Assembly: GCF_022808815.1 (NCBI RefSeq)
Contig: NZ_JAKZLC010000005.1
Location: 1-64,000 of the forward strand
Length of the DNA stretch: 64,000 nt
Direction of reading: 5' to 3'
From: Geothrix paludis
GTDB lineage: Bacteria > Acidobacteriota > Holophagae > Holophagales > Holophagaceae
Shown piece by piece: positions 8,987 through 18,942 of the stretch (the stretch's first letter is position 1; every line of letters starts with the position of its first letter). The notes under the pieces are model-generated. The model was not told the origin of the DNA, ran no database searches, and saw only the letters and a program-made list of their open reading frames with translations. A program made the position numbers and the translations under genes.

Positions 8987-9691
8987 TCACTTCCCTTTCA
9001 GGCGCCCCACCGGCAGCAGGACGAGCACCTTCTCCTCCGGGCCCAGGCCCATAGCCGCGCCCACCGAGGCCAGGTCCACCCCGGAAGCCACGCCGGCCCC
9101 GAGGCCGAGGGCCGCGGCCTGCAGCAGCAGGGCCTGGGACGCCGCGCCCGCCTCCCAGAAGGTGTAGTCCATCCTGGGCGCCGGCTCGCGCGAGGAGATC
9201 TTCAGGGGCTTTCCCGTGACCACGAAGACCGCGGGCGCCCTGACGATCCAGGGCTGCATGGCGCGGATGGGGCCGAGTAGGGCCGCCACGCCCTTGGGCC
9301 CTGAGCTCATGAACCCATGCGCGCCCGGCTGATAGCGGTAGGTGCCGGCTCCCAAGGTGGGGCTTCCCTCGGTGACGAGGTACAGGCCCAGCGGATAGCT
9401 CGCATGGGCGCTCGGCACCGTGCGCCGCCCCGGGCGGTTCTCGCCCTGGGCGCTCCAGGCCAGCTGGGAGGCCTCCGCCAGGGAGAGGGCCGGACCCGCC
9501 AGTGCACGTGTGGTGCGTCGTTCCCGGAGGGCGGCGTCCAGCGGGACGGTGCCCGCCACGGGCGGGGGCAGCGCCAGGAGCCCGCCGGGACCGGGCGCTG
9601 GCGTGGCTTGTGGGTTGAGGGGACCGCCGCCAAGCAGGGCGCCGACCAGGGCGGCAGGCAGGATCCGTTTGAGCAAGGGTGCGCGAACCAT
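8987..9691 (-). CDS. SagB/ThcOx-type nitroreductase family protein
   Basis: A 234-aa FMN-dependent oxidoreductase of the nitroreductase superfamily, SagB/ThcOx branch. It has an N-terminal signal-like or membrane segment (PAALVGALLGG), then the family pattern R.TTRALAGPALSLAEASQLAWSA, the substrate-facing segment with YPLGLYLV, and a C-terminal part with GLGAGVASGVD. In RiPP pathways such proteins oxidise azolines to azoles, but no YcaO cyclodehydratase or precursor peptide is encoded nearby, so a stand-alone redox role is equally possible. The predicted export is odd for an FMN enzyme of this kind. Confidence 0.8.
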   Translation of the reverse strand: MVRAPLLKRILPAALVGALLGGGPLNPQATPAPGPGGLLALPPPVAGTVPLDAALRERRTTRALAGPALSLAEASQLAWSAQGENRPGRRTVPSAHASYPLGLYLVTEGSPTLGAGTYRYQPGAHGFMSSGPKGVAALLGPIRAMQPWIVRAPAVFVVTGKPLKISSREPAPRMDYTFWEAGAASQALLLQAAALGLGAGVASGVDLASVGAAMGLGPEEKVLVLLPVGRLKGK

Positions 9692-9809
9692 GGCGACCTC
9701 CTGCGAAGGCCTCCATTGTCCTCTCGGCGGGTGGGGAATGGGGAGGACGAGGTTCGTTTTCCGTCACTCGGTGATGGCGAGCCTCAGCCTAATCAAAGGA
9801 TTCAAAACC

Positions 9810-9939
9810 CTCCACGAAGAACACGAATGGAGAAAGGAAAGGCCACGAAGGGATGCCCGCGATGGGGCGAGTTCCATTCGTGCCCTTCGTGCACCCGCAG
9901 GGTGCTTTCGTGCTCTTCGTGGACATCTTTGTTGGCTGA
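9810..9939. repeat. CACGAAG-word palindromic intergenic element
   Basis: The left arm starts CTCCACGAAGAACACGAAT (from 9810) with a further CCACGAAGGG near 9843. The right arm (about 9875-9925) carries ATTCGTGCCCTTCGTGC and TTCGTGCTCTTCGTGG, the inverted word at about 9-nt spacing. It ends TTGTTGGCTGA, like the element at 1573-1706. A small nested inverted repeat (GCACCC/GGGTGC) sits inside the right arm. It occupies the start of the 458-nt gap between the SagB-type gene and marR. Confidence 0.72.
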
Positions 9940-10074
9940 AGCTCGCCAAAAACCGAATTTCGTTATTTTTTTGAGCCTGTTTTTAACCATTACTCAATTG
10001 ATAACAAGACACAAAAACAGAACTTTCCAATCTAGACCACCTTCCTTCGAGAGGCCCGCGGGCGGCCAGGGCGG
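9940..10074. other. AT-rich intergenic stretch upstream of marR
   Basis: The first ~90 nt are far more AT-rich than the surroundings (runs of T near 9960-9990, then A-rich sequence to about 10025). No open frame or RNA structure is apparent. It may hold an upstream promoter or serve as a regulatory spacer for the efflux operon. I see nothing more specific. Confidence 0.4.
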
Positions 10075-10103
10075 TTGACGGAAGCTCGCGAGGTCTCCAA
10101 GAT
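10075..10103 (+). promoter_or_regulatory. candidate sigma-70 promoter of the marR efflux operon
   Basis: TTGACG (10075-10080) is separated by 17 nt from CAAGAT (10098-10103). The -35 is close to consensus and the -10 is weak. It lies about 45 nt before the marR start and directly abuts the palindrome at 10102-10121, which would suit autorepression. Confidence 0.35.
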
Positions 10104-10121
10104 TGCTGCTCTGGCAGTAAT
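10102..10121. promoter_or_regulatory. candidate MarR operator palindrome
   Basis: ATTGCTGC (10102-10109) and GCAGTAAT (10114-10121) are inverted repeats with one mismatch and a 4-nt spacer. MarR-family dimers typically bind palindromes of about this size near their own promoter. This one overlaps the end of the proposed -10 box and lies 28 nt before the marR start codon. Binding by this MarR is inferred from position and symmetry only. Confidence 0.4.
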
Positions 10122-10149
10122 TGCTTAGGCACCCAATCAGGACATCGCC

Positions 10150-10632
10150 ATGCCTGTCGAACCCGAGAAGACCGAGCCGCTGTACACCCCCGAGAACTAC
10201 CAGCCGGAGGAAAGCCTGGGGCGCCTGATCGCGGACGTCTCGCGGCGGATCCTCACCGGCTTCGACGAGGAGATGGCCAGCCAGGGCATGGGCATCACCG
10301 GAGCCCAGTGGGTCATCCTCATGCGCATCGCCCGGGGCTGCGCGTCCACGGCCGCCGAGCTCTGCCGCTTCGGCCACTGCGACACCGGCTCCATGACCCG
10401 CATGCTGGACCGCCTGGAGGAGAAGGGCCTCATCCGCCGGGTGCCCAGCAGCAAGGACCGGCGCATCACCCTCCTCGAGCTGACGGAAGCGGGCCACGAC
10501 CTGCTGCCCCACCTGCCCCCGGTGGCCATCAAGGTGCTGAACGCGCACCTGAAGGGCTTCTCCCGGGAGGAGCTGGACCAGCTCAAGGGATTCCTGAACC
10601 GGATCCGGGCCAACAGCGAGCTGCCTTCATGA
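10150..10632 (+). CDS. MarR-family transcriptional regulator
   Basis: A 160-aa winged-helix DNA-binding protein, probably the local repressor of the efflux genes that follow. The winged-helix region covers about residues 50-125: ITGAQWVILMRIA, then a recognition-helix segment with TGSMTRMLDRLEEKGLI and the wing SSKDRRI, followed by LTEAGHDLL, all typical of MarR. N- and C-terminal helices would form the dimer interface. Its stop TGA overlaps an ATG of the next frame, and the tolC-like gene begins about 38 nt later at a stronger ribosome site, so the genes form one operon. The inducer is unknown. Confidence 0.93.
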   Translation: MPVEPEKTEPLYTPENYQPEESLGRLIADVSRRILTGFDEEMASQGMGITGAQWVILMRIARGCASTAAELCRFGHCDTGSMTRMLDRLEEKGLIRRVPSSKDRRITLLELTEAGHDLLPHLPPVAIKVLNAHLKGFSREELDQLKGFLNRIRANSELPS

Positions 10633-10670
10633 CCGACCCACGCGATGTTTCGAGACAGATGGAGGTTCGC

Positions 10671-12080
10671 ATGTCCCGCACCAGTTCCCGGGCCCGCTCC
10701 CGGGCCTTTGGCGCCCCTCGTGTCCCCGGCCGGGGTCGAGCGCTCTCCCTCGCCCTGCTGACCGCGGGCGCCGCCTGGGCCCAGGTTCCTCCTTCCGCCA
10801 CCTCCGCCACGGCCGCGGCTGTCAACGCCTACCCCGCCGTGCAGCTCACGCTGGCCCAGGCCCTCAAGACCGCCCTGGAGCAGAATCCGCGGCTGCAGCA
10901 GTCGCTCCTGACCATCGCCGAAAGCGGAGATGACCGCCGGGCCGCCGCCGCGGCCCTCATGCCCCAGGTGAGCGCCCAGGCCTTCGGCCAGCGTAACAAG
11001 TACAACCTGGACGCGCTGATGGGCATTCCGCAGCCCGGCGGGCCCGAAGTGGTGGGTCCCTTCAACTGGGGCCAGGTGGGCGTGGAGGCCCAGGTCTCCC
11101 TGTTCGACCTCAGCCTCTGGAAGAAGTGGCGGGCCTCCCGCCATGCGGAGGACGCCGCCCGCGCCCAGGGCCGCACCGTGCGCGAGGAGATCGCCGCCCT
11201 GGTGGTGGGCCAGTACCTGCACGCGCTCCGCGCCGCCGCCTCCGTGAAGGCGGGGGAATCGCGCGTGGAACTGGCGGAAGCCCTGGCCAAGCTGGCCGAG
11301 AACCAGCAGAAGCAGGGTGTGGGCACCAAGCTCGACACGCTGCGGTCCCAGGTGCAATTGCAGACCGAGCGCCAGCGCCTCATCCAGGCCCAGACCCAGC
11401 GCACCACCGCCCTGGCCGGCCTGGGCCGGCTGCTGGACCTGAAACCCGGAACCCGTATCGAGCTGGCCGACACCCTCTCGGCACCCGCCCTGCCCACGGG
11501 CGGCTTCGAGGCGGCCTACCAGGCCGGCCTGACCCAGCGCCCGGAGCTCGCGGCCCTCGATGCCCGCGAAAAAGCCGCCGAGAACCTGCGCCAGGCCGCC
11601 CAGGGCCTGCGCCTGCCCACCCTCGTGGCCAGCGGGACTTACGGCACCACGAGTCTCCAGTCTGAATCCTGGGCCCACACCTATCAGATCTCACTGGGCC
11701 TCCGGGTGCCACTCTTCACGGGCGGCCTGGTGTCCTCCCATGTGTCCCGCGCCAAGTCCGAGCAGGCCCGCGTGCAGGAAGCCCGCCGCGAGGTGCGCGC
11801 CCAGGTGGGATACGAAGTCCAGGTGGCGCAGGCCGAGCTGGAGGCCGCGACCCACGAGGTGGAGGTCGCCAACCTCGCCGTGAGTCTCTCCACCGAGGCC
11901 CTCACCCAGGCCCGGCACCGCTTCGAGGCCGGCGTGAGCAACAACATCGAAGTGATCAACGCCCAGGACGAGCTGGCCCGCGCGAACGACAACCAGATCA
12001 ACGCCCTCTACCGCCTCAACCAGTCCCGCGTGGACCTGGCCCGCGCCACCGGCCAGCTTGAGCAGACCTTCGCCCGCTGA
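10671..12080 (+). CDS. outer-membrane efflux channel, TolC family
   Basis: Outer-membrane component of a tripartite drug or metabolite exporter, forming a trimeric channel-tunnel. The 469-aa product starts with an Arg-rich signal peptide ending in AGAAWAQ. It contains two OEP repeats: a first beginning LTLAQALKTALEQNPRL and a second with YQAGLTQRPELAALDAREKAAE, and ends with the typical FEAGVSNNIEVINAQDELARA. The start at 10671 is preceded by GGAGG at 5 nt; an in-frame ATG at 10629 overlapping the marR stop lacks a comparable site. It is followed with a 1-nt or short gap by the hlyD-type gene. Confidence 0.92.
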   Translation: MSRTSSRARSRAFGAPRVPGRGRALSLALLTAGAAWAQVPPSATSATAAAVNAYPAVQLTLAQALKTALEQNPRLQQSLLTIAESGDDRRAAAAALMPQVSAQAFGQRNKYNLDALMGIPQPGGPEVVGPFNWGQVGVEAQVSLFDLSLWKKWRASRHAEDAARAQGRTVREEIAALVVGQYLHALRAAASVKAGESRVELAEALAKLAENQQKQGVGTKLDTLRSQVQLQTERQRLIQAQTQRTTALAGLGRLLDLKPGTRIELADTLSAPALPTGGFEAAYQAGLTQRPELAALDAREKAAENLRQAAQGLRLPTLVASGTYGTTSLQSESWAHTYQISLGLRVPLFTGGLVSSHVSRAKSEQARVQEARREVRAQVGYEVQVAQAELEAATHEVEVANLAVSLSTEALTQARHRFEAGVSNNIEVINAQDELARANDNQINALYRLNQSRVDLARATGQLEQTFAR

Positions 12081-12091
12081 TGGAGACACCC

Positions 12092-13204
12092 ATGAACCAA
12101 GATGCTTCCCCCGTGACGGAAACCCCCAGCGGCGCCGCTGCCGCCGGCATCTCCAAGGCCATGCGGGCCCTCTTCATCGGCACGCCCATCGTGCTCCTCG
12201 TCGGCGGCGGGCTGTGGCTCTACTCCCGCAACCGCATGAGCACCGACGACGCGCAGGTGGACGGCCACCTGGTGCCGGTCTCCTGCCGCGTCTACGGCAC
12301 CGTGGACAAGGTGCTGGTGGAGGACAACCAGGCCGTGAAGGCCGGCGACCCCCTGGTGGCCGTGGACCCCCGCGACATCCAGGCCCGGCTCGACCAGGCC
12401 AGGGCCGCGCTGGCCCAGGCCAAGGCCCAGGTCGAAGGCGCCAGGGCCGATCTGGAGCGGGCCCAGGTGGCCTTCCAGCAGGCCAAGGGCTCGGACCTGG
12501 AGACGGCCAAGGCCAACCTGGATTCCAAGAAGGCCAGTCTCGACAAGGCGAAGATGGACGTCCAGCGCATGAAGCCCCTGGCGGAACGCGAGGAGATCTC
12601 CGCCCAGCAGTTCGACGGCATCCGCACCCAGGCCGAGGTGGCCGACGGCGACTGGCGCGCCGCCCAGCAGAAGCTAGGCTCCCTGCAGCGCGAGGCGGAC
12701 ATCCGCCGCGTGGCCGTGGGCGCCGCCGAGGCCCGCCTGGCCTCGGCCCAGGCCCAGGTGGAGCAGGCCCGCGCCAGCCAGGAGGGACTGGAGCTGCAGC
12801 TCGGCTACACGAAGATCCTCGCGCCGGTGGACGGCGTGGTGACCCGCAAGTTCGTGGAGGCCGGACAGACCATCCAGCCGGGCCAGGGCCTGATGACGCT
12901 GATCCCGCTGCATCAGACCTGGGTGACGGCCAACTTCAAGGAGACCCAGCTCGCGAAGATGAAGCCCGGCCAGGAGGCCGAGGTCAAGGTGGACATGAAC
13001 GGCGTGGTGCTCAAGGGCCACGTGGATTCCATCGCCGGCTCCACCGGCTCGCGCATGAGCCTGCTGCCCCCCGAGAACGCCGTGGGCAACTTCGTGAAGG
13101 TCGTCCAGCGCATCCCCGTGAAGATCCACATCGACGAGTCCGAAGCCCAGAAGGTCGTCCTGCGCCCCGGCATGAATGTCGAGGCCACGGTGATCGTGAA
13201 ATAA
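12092..13204 (+). CDS. HlyD/EmrA-family membrane fusion protein
   Basis: Periplasmic adaptor linking the inner-membrane pump (next gene) to the TolC-like channel. After a short cytoplasmic tail there is one membrane helix (ALFIGTPIVLLVGGGLWLY), then the biotinyl-lipoyl half motif around STDDAQVDGHLVPVSCRV. A long alpha-helical hairpin follows (residues ~95-215, rich in Ala/Gln/Lys), then the second lipoyl half (YTKILAPVDGVVTRKFVEAG) and a beta-barrel region. The ATG at 12092 has GGAG 6 nt upstream; an ATG at 12080 overlapping the previous stop is possible but has no such site. The pairing with a 14-helix MFS pump is as in EmrAB. Confidence 0.92.
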   Translation: MNQDASPVTETPSGAAAAGISKAMRALFIGTPIVLLVGGGLWLYSRNRMSTDDAQVDGHLVPVSCRVYGTVDKVLVEDNQAVKAGDPLVAVDPRDIQARLDQARAALAQAKAQVEGARADLERAQVAFQQAKGSDLETAKANLDSKKASLDKAKMDVQRMKPLAEREEISAQQFDGIRTQAEVADGDWRAAQQKLGSLQREADIRRVAVGAAEARLASAQAQVEQARASQEGLELQLGYTKILAPVDGVVTRKFVEAGQTIQPGQGLMTLIPLHQTWVTANFKETQLAKMKPGQEAEVKVDMNGVVLKGHVDSIAGSTGSRMSLLPPENAVGNFVKVVQRIPVKIHIDESEAQKVVLRPGMNVEATVIVK

Positions 13205-13212
13205 AAAGCCAT

Positions 13213-13280
13213 CTCACCACCGAGAACGCAGAGGAATGCCCTGTTGTCTCCGCATTCTCGGCGTTCTCCGCGGTTGGCGT
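13213..13280. repeat. GAGAACGC-word palindromic intergenic element
   Basis: The left arm (about 13216-13239) reads ACCACCGAGAACGCAGAGGA. The right arm (about 13247-13274) is its approximate inverse, carrying TCTCCGCATTCTCGGCGTTC and CCGCGG. The 9-nt word is GAGAACGC(A/C). The element lies in the 125-nt gap inside the efflux operon between the hlyD-type and MFS genes, starting a few nt after the stop codon. It could act as a transcript hairpin that lowers or stabilises downstream expression. Confidence 0.65.
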
Positions 13281-13329
13281 TTTCTCTCTCCCTTTGACTT
13301 GATGCTTCACCATCGTTGAGTAGATCCGA

Positions 13330-14892
13330 ATGACCGGACACCGCCGCATCAACCCCTGGATCATCGCCCTCACGGTGATGATCGCGACCTTCATGGAGGT
13401 CCTCGACACCAGCGTGGCGAACGTGGCGCTCCCGCATATCGCGGGGGACCTGTCGGCCACGGTGGAGGAGACCACCTGGGTGCTGACCTCGTACCTGGTG
13501 GCCAACGCCGTGGTGCTGCCCCTGGGCGGCTACTTCTCCAGCCTCATGGGCCGCAAGCGGTTCTACCTCACCTGCGTGACCACCTTCACCGTAGCCTCGC
13601 TGCTCTGCGGCATCGCGCCCTCGCTGGGCTGGCTCATCTTCTTCCGGGTGCTCCAGGGCCTCGGCGGCGGCGGCCTGCAGCCCATCTCCCAGGCCATCCT
13701 CGTGGAGACCTTCCCCCACGAGAAGCGCGGCGCGGCCATGGCCGTCTACGGCATGGGCGTGGTGCTGGCGCCCATCATCGGGCCGGTGCTGGGCGGCTGG
13801 ATCACCGACAACTTCAGCTGGCACTGGATTTTCCTCATCAACATCCCCGTGGGCTTCCTGTCCTTCACGCTCACCAGCGCCCTGGTGCAGGATCCCCCGA
13901 CCTTCCACCGCATCTCGCTCAAGGAGGGCGCGAAGTTCGACTACTTCGGCATCGGCGTCCTCACCCTGGGCCTGGCCTCGCTGGAGATCGTGCTGGACGA
14001 GGGCCAGCGCAAGGACTGGTTCTCCTCGAACTTCATCGTCTTCTTCGCCATCATCGCCGCGGTGGCCCTGGTGTTCGCCGTCCTCTACGAGCTGCGCAAG
14101 ACGCGGCCCATCGTGGACTTCCGGCTGATGAAGGACCGCACGTTCGCCGTGTCCATCCTCATGCTCTTCGTGCTGGGCTTCGTGCTCTACGGCAGCCTGG
14201 CCCTGCTGCCCATCTTCCTCCAGACCCTGCTGGGCTACACGGCCCTGCTGAGCGGCTGGGTGCTGAGCCCCGGCGGCCTGGCCATCATGCTGATGATGCC
14301 GGTGGTAGCCATGCTGCTGAAGAAGGTGGACACCCGCTGGCTCATCGGCATCGGGTTCTTCACCTGCGGCCTGGGCCTCATCCAGATGGCGGGCTTCAAC
14401 CTCCAGGTGGACTTCCGCACGGCCATGTGGTCGCGCGTGGTGCAGAGCCTCGGCTTCGCCTTCCTCTTCATCCCCATCAACGTCTCCGCCTTCCAGCACA
14501 TCCCGCATGAGAAGACGGCCTACGCCACGGGCCTCATGAACCTGGTGCGCAACATTGGCGGCAGCACGGGCATCGCCCTGGCCACCACCATGCTGGCCCG
14601 CCGATCCCAGGTGCATCAGGCGAACCTCATCGGCCACCTGTCGCCCGGGAACCCGGCCTACCAGGGCTTCCTGGACCGCACCGCCCAGCTGGGCGTCCTG
14701 CGCGGGGGGCTGTCGCCGACCGACGCGGCCCACATGGCCCAGGGCGCCGCCTATGGCACCGTGGTGAAGCAGTCCACCATGATGGCCTTCGCGGACACCT
14801 TCTGGTTCATGGGCATCCTCTGCTTCTGCCTCTTCCCCCTGCTCTTCCTCATGCGGCGGAGCCTCGCCACCGGCGACATGCCGCTGGAGTGA
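13330..14892 (+). CDS. DHA2-family MFS drug exporter (EmrB/QacA type)
   Basis: Inner-membrane proton-coupled exporter of 520 aa with about 14 membrane helices, the length and topology of the DHA2 family. Family motifs are visible: near the start FMEVLDTSVANVALPHIAGD (motif D1), the loop PLGGYFSSLMGRKRFY (motif A), and a motif C-like region GMGVVLAPIIGPVLGGWI. It completes a tripartite system with the preceding TolC and HlyD proteins. The substrate cannot be told from sequence. The start ATG follows the repeat element by about 50 nt. Its end overlaps a GTG of the next frame. Confidence 0.94.
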   Translation: MTGHRRINPWIIALTVMIATFMEVLDTSVANVALPHIAGDLSATVEETTWVLTSYLVANAVVLPLGGYFSSLMGRKRFYLTCVTTFTVASLLCGIAPSLGWLIFFRVLQGLGGGGLQPISQAILVETFPHEKRGAAMAVYGMGVVLAPIIGPVLGGWITDNFSWHWIFLINIPVGFLSFTLTSALVQDPPTFHRISLKEGAKFDYFGIGVLTLGLASLEIVLDEGQRKDWFSSNFIVFFAIIAAVALVFAVLYELRKTRPIVDFRLMKDRTFAVSILMLFVLGFVLYGSLALLPIFLQTLLGYTALLSGWVLSPGGLAIMLMMPVVAMLLKKVDTRWLIGIGFFTCGLGLIQMAGFNLQVDFRTAMWSRVVQSLGFAFLFIPINVSAFQHIPHEKTAYATGLMNLVRNIGGSTGIALATTMLARRSQVHQANLIGHLSPGNPAYQGFLDRTAQLGVLRGGLSPTDAAHMAQGAAYGTVVKQSTMMAFADTFWFMGILCFCLFPLLFLMRRSLATGDMPLE

Positions 14893-14909
14893 GCGGATAC
14901 CATGGGCGG

Positions 14910-15578
14910 ATGTCGCTTCGAACCCTGCCCTCCTCCGAACGCGCCTTCGCCACCTTCGTGGTCCTGGCCCTGGGGGCCTTCCTCGCGGGCGGCCTGGCCT
15001 TCGCCGCGCGACAGGAGCGCCCGGCGGCAGCCGCGCCGCCGGCCCGATCCCGCCTGATCACCGTGCTGGAAGGCGTCATGGCGCCCAACACCAACCCCGC
15101 CCAGGTCGCGGTCTTCCGGACCTGGGTGCAGGGCGGCGCCACCCGGGAAAGCTTCGCGCCCGTGGAGGCCATCATCGCCAACAACTGCGCCAGCTGCCAC
15201 GGCGACGGCGGCCAGTATCCGCGCCTCACGAGCTACGAGGATCTGCGGCCCCTGGCCCTGGAGGAAACCTCCGAGGGCCTCTACGCCACGATCGGCGCCC
15301 GGGGCCTCCATCTCGCCGCCTTCCCCCTGGTGTTCCTGGCGGTGGCGGTCCTCTACCTGCGGCGGCTGAGGTGGCCGGGCCGCCACCTCCTCATGGGGGG
15401 CTGCGCGGTGGCCGTGCTGTTCGACGCCACCCTCTGGTGGATGCGCCAAGGCCACCCTGGCACCGCCTGGGCGCCCTGGGTGGCCCTGGGACTGCTGGCC
15501 GCGAGCTACCTGGCCGCGGCGGCCTTCGTGCTGGTGGAGGTCTGGCGACGGCCGGACGAGGAGTCTATTGAGCTGTAG
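14910..15578 (+). CDS. membrane-bound c-type cytochrome-like protein
   Basis: About 222 aa. One N-terminal membrane helix (FATFVVLALGAFLAGGLAFAA) is followed by a periplasmic region with a single haem-c motif NNCASCHGDGG (CxxCH), then three membrane helices to the C-terminus (LVFLAVAVLYL, a central segment with AVLFDATLWW, and WVALGLLAASYLAAAAFVLVEVW). I do not recognise the exact family. Electron transfer between a membrane partner and a periplasmic acceptor is plausible. The ATG at 14910 is chosen; a GTG at 14889 overlapping the MFS stop is an alternative. Its 3' end overlaps the convergent rubrerythrin gene by 14 nt. Confidence 0.75.
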   Translation: MSLRTLPSSERAFATFVVLALGAFLAGGLAFAARQERPAAAAPPARSRLITVLEGVMAPNTNPAQVAVFRTWVQGGATRESFAPVEAIIANNCASCHGDGGQYPRLTSYEDLRPLALEETSEGLYATIGARGLHLAAFPLVFLAVAVLYLRRLRWPGRHLLMGGCAVAVLFDATLWWMRQGHPGTAWAPWVALGLLAASYLAAAAFVLVEVWRRPDEESIEL

Positions 15579-16086
15579 GCTCGTCGACGAAGTCGTCGTC
15601 GGAGAGGCCGCTGTCCGGGGGGAGCTTGGCCAGCTCGGCCTTGACGAGGGCCTGGTGCTGCACCTCTTCGTCGCGGAGCTCCTCGAAGAGGGCGCGGACC
15701 TTCGCGTCCTTCAGGGAGGGGAGGGCAGCCACGAAGAAGGCGTGGGCCTTGACCTCGGAGGCCAGGGCCGCCTTCATGGCCTGGCGCGGGCTCATGAAGG
15801 CGCGGGCCTGGTCGTAGTCAGGGGCCTCCACCTCGAAGACCATGGCCCGGGTGACCGTGGGCGTCACGCCGCCGAACAGCTGGCTCCGGCGATCGGCCAG
15901 CTCCTGTCCGTGCTTGGCCTCGTTCACCGCCATGAGGCGGAAGAACTTGGCGGCATCCGGTGTCCGGTGCTGGTCCATCTGCGCCGCGAATTCCTCGTAG
16001 CGCTCCTTGGCCTCGTCCTCGATCAGGACGGCCAGATCGAGGGCATCCATCAGGCTCAGGCTGGCGAAATCGATCCGTGCGGCCAT
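15565..16086 (-). CDS. rubrerythrin-like ferritin-family protein
   Basis: A 173-aa four-helix-bundle diiron protein. Carboxylate/His motifs appear in each helix: IEDEAKERYEE, AVNEAKHGQEL (ExxH), ASEVKAHAFF and RDEEVQHQAL (ExxH). This is the rubrerythrin/ferritin-like pattern. No rubredoxin CxxC domain is present, so it is a short form. It may reduce peroxide or store iron. The start ATG at 16086 has GGGAGG upstream. It begins 11 nt after the korB stop, suggesting co-transcription with the oxygen-sensitive oxidoreductase and a protective job. That role is an inference from neighbourhood. Confidence 0.85.
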   Translation of the reverse strand: MAARIDFASLSLMDALDLAVLIEDEAKERYEEFAAQMDQHRTPDAAKFFRLMAVNEAKHGQELADRRSQLFGGVTPTVTRAMVFEVEAPDYDQARAFMSPRQAMKAALASEVKAHAFFVAALPSLKDAKVRALFEELRDEEVQHQALVKAELAKLPPDSGLSDDDFVDEPTAQ

Positions 16087-16097
16087 GGGGCCTCCCG

Positions 16098-16985
16098 TCA
16101 CTTCTTGATGAAGAGATCCAGGATGCGCTCCTTGGGGAGGGCGCCCTGGGACAGCTGGGCCTGACGCTCGCGGATCAGGGCGTCGTAGGTCGGAGGCGGC
16201 TCGGGATTCTTGTAGAACACGCCCAGGTGCAGCTTCTCGCCGTAGTGCTGGGCGAGGTCCATGGCCGCCAGCCGGTCCGCCGGGTCGTGGCCGATGGCGG
16301 AGAGGCTCTCGCTGATGGCCTTGAGGCCCTTGATCTGCTGGGCCTCCTCGCCGTAGGTGACGCAGGGGGACTGGACGTTCACGAAGGCGAAGCCGGGGTA
16401 GCGGATGGCCTCCTCGAGGGTGGCCGCCATGCCCGCCAGGTCCGTGGGCGAGGCCTGGGCCACGAAGCCGGCGCCGTAGGCCAGCACGTAGAGGAGCGGG
16501 TTCACCGGGTTCTCGAGGCTCCCGTAGGGCGAGGTGCAGGTGGTGCGGCCCTTCTGGGAGGTGGGCGAGAGCTGGCCCTTGGTGAGGCCGTAGATCTGGT
16601 TGTCCATCACGATGTAGGTGATGTCGATGTTGCGGCGGATCAGGTGGGCGATGTGGCCACCGCCGATGGAGAAGCCGTCGCCGTCGCCGCCGGCCGCCAG
16701 CACCAGCAGGTCGGGGTTGGCCAGCTTGATGCCCTGGGCGATGGGCAGGGCGCGGCCGTGCACCGTGTTGAAGCCGTAGGCCGTGGTGTAGCCGGGAATG
16801 CGGCTGGAGCAGCCGATGCCCGAGATGAAGGCGACCTCATGGGGCGGGCGGCCGACGGCGGCCAGGGCCCGGTAGATGCCCTGCACCACGGAGTAGTCGC
16901 CGCATCCGGGGCACCAGATGGGCTTCAGGTCGCTCTTGTAGTCCTTCGCTTGGAATTCGCCGGGGGTGGTCATGGTAGCGCTCAT
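16098..16985 (-). CDS. korB: 2-oxoacid:ferredoxin oxidoreductase, beta subunit
   Basis: Thiamine-diphosphate subunit of a two-subunit 2-oxoacid:ferredoxin oxidoreductase, most like 2-oxoglutarate (KorB) enzymes. The 295-aa protein has WCPGCGDYSV near residue 24 and ISGIGCSSRIPGY and AYGFNTVHGRALPIAQGIK, with the TPP-binding GDGDGFSIGGGH and the downstream NQIYGLTKGQ(L)SPTS. The cysteines CxxC and GC would ligate the 4Fe-4S cluster. Substrate choice between 2-oxoglutarate and other 2-oxoacids cannot be fixed from sequence. It follows korA by 8 nt. Confidence 0.9.
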   Translation of the reverse strand: MSATMTTPGEFQAKDYKSDLKPIWCPGCGDYSVVQGIYRALAAVGRPPHEVAFISGIGCSSRIPGYTTAYGFNTVHGRALPIAQGIKLANPDLLVLAAGGDGDGFSIGGGHIAHLIRRNIDITYIVMDNQIYGLTKGQLSPTSQKGRTTCTSPYGSLENPVNPLLYVLAYGAGFVAQASPTDLAGMAATLEEAIRYPGFAFVNVQSPCVTYGEEAQQIKGLKAISESLSAIGHDPADRLAAMDLAQHYGEKLHLGVFYKNPEPPPTYDALIRERQAQLSQGALPKERILDLFIKK

Positions 16986-16993
16986 GGTGAACC

Positions 16994-18784
<1,791 letters not shown>

Positions 18785-18942
18785 GGGCACCTCGGACTGA
18801 GGGTGATGTGCGCGGCACCGGGCCACTTTCCGCCGCCCGCCGCCGCCCACTGGAAGACGCAGTGTCGTTCCATCCACCCTACCCCCGGGGGGCATTGCTT
18901 TTCATCACACCTTCCCGGCGGGAAGGCCCTGCCATTGCGGTG

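Noticed and set aside
9810-9939. Short tandem words considered as a CRISPR array
   Set aside because: The words are only 8-9 nt with no spacers of constant length and lie in inverted arms. No cas genes are present.
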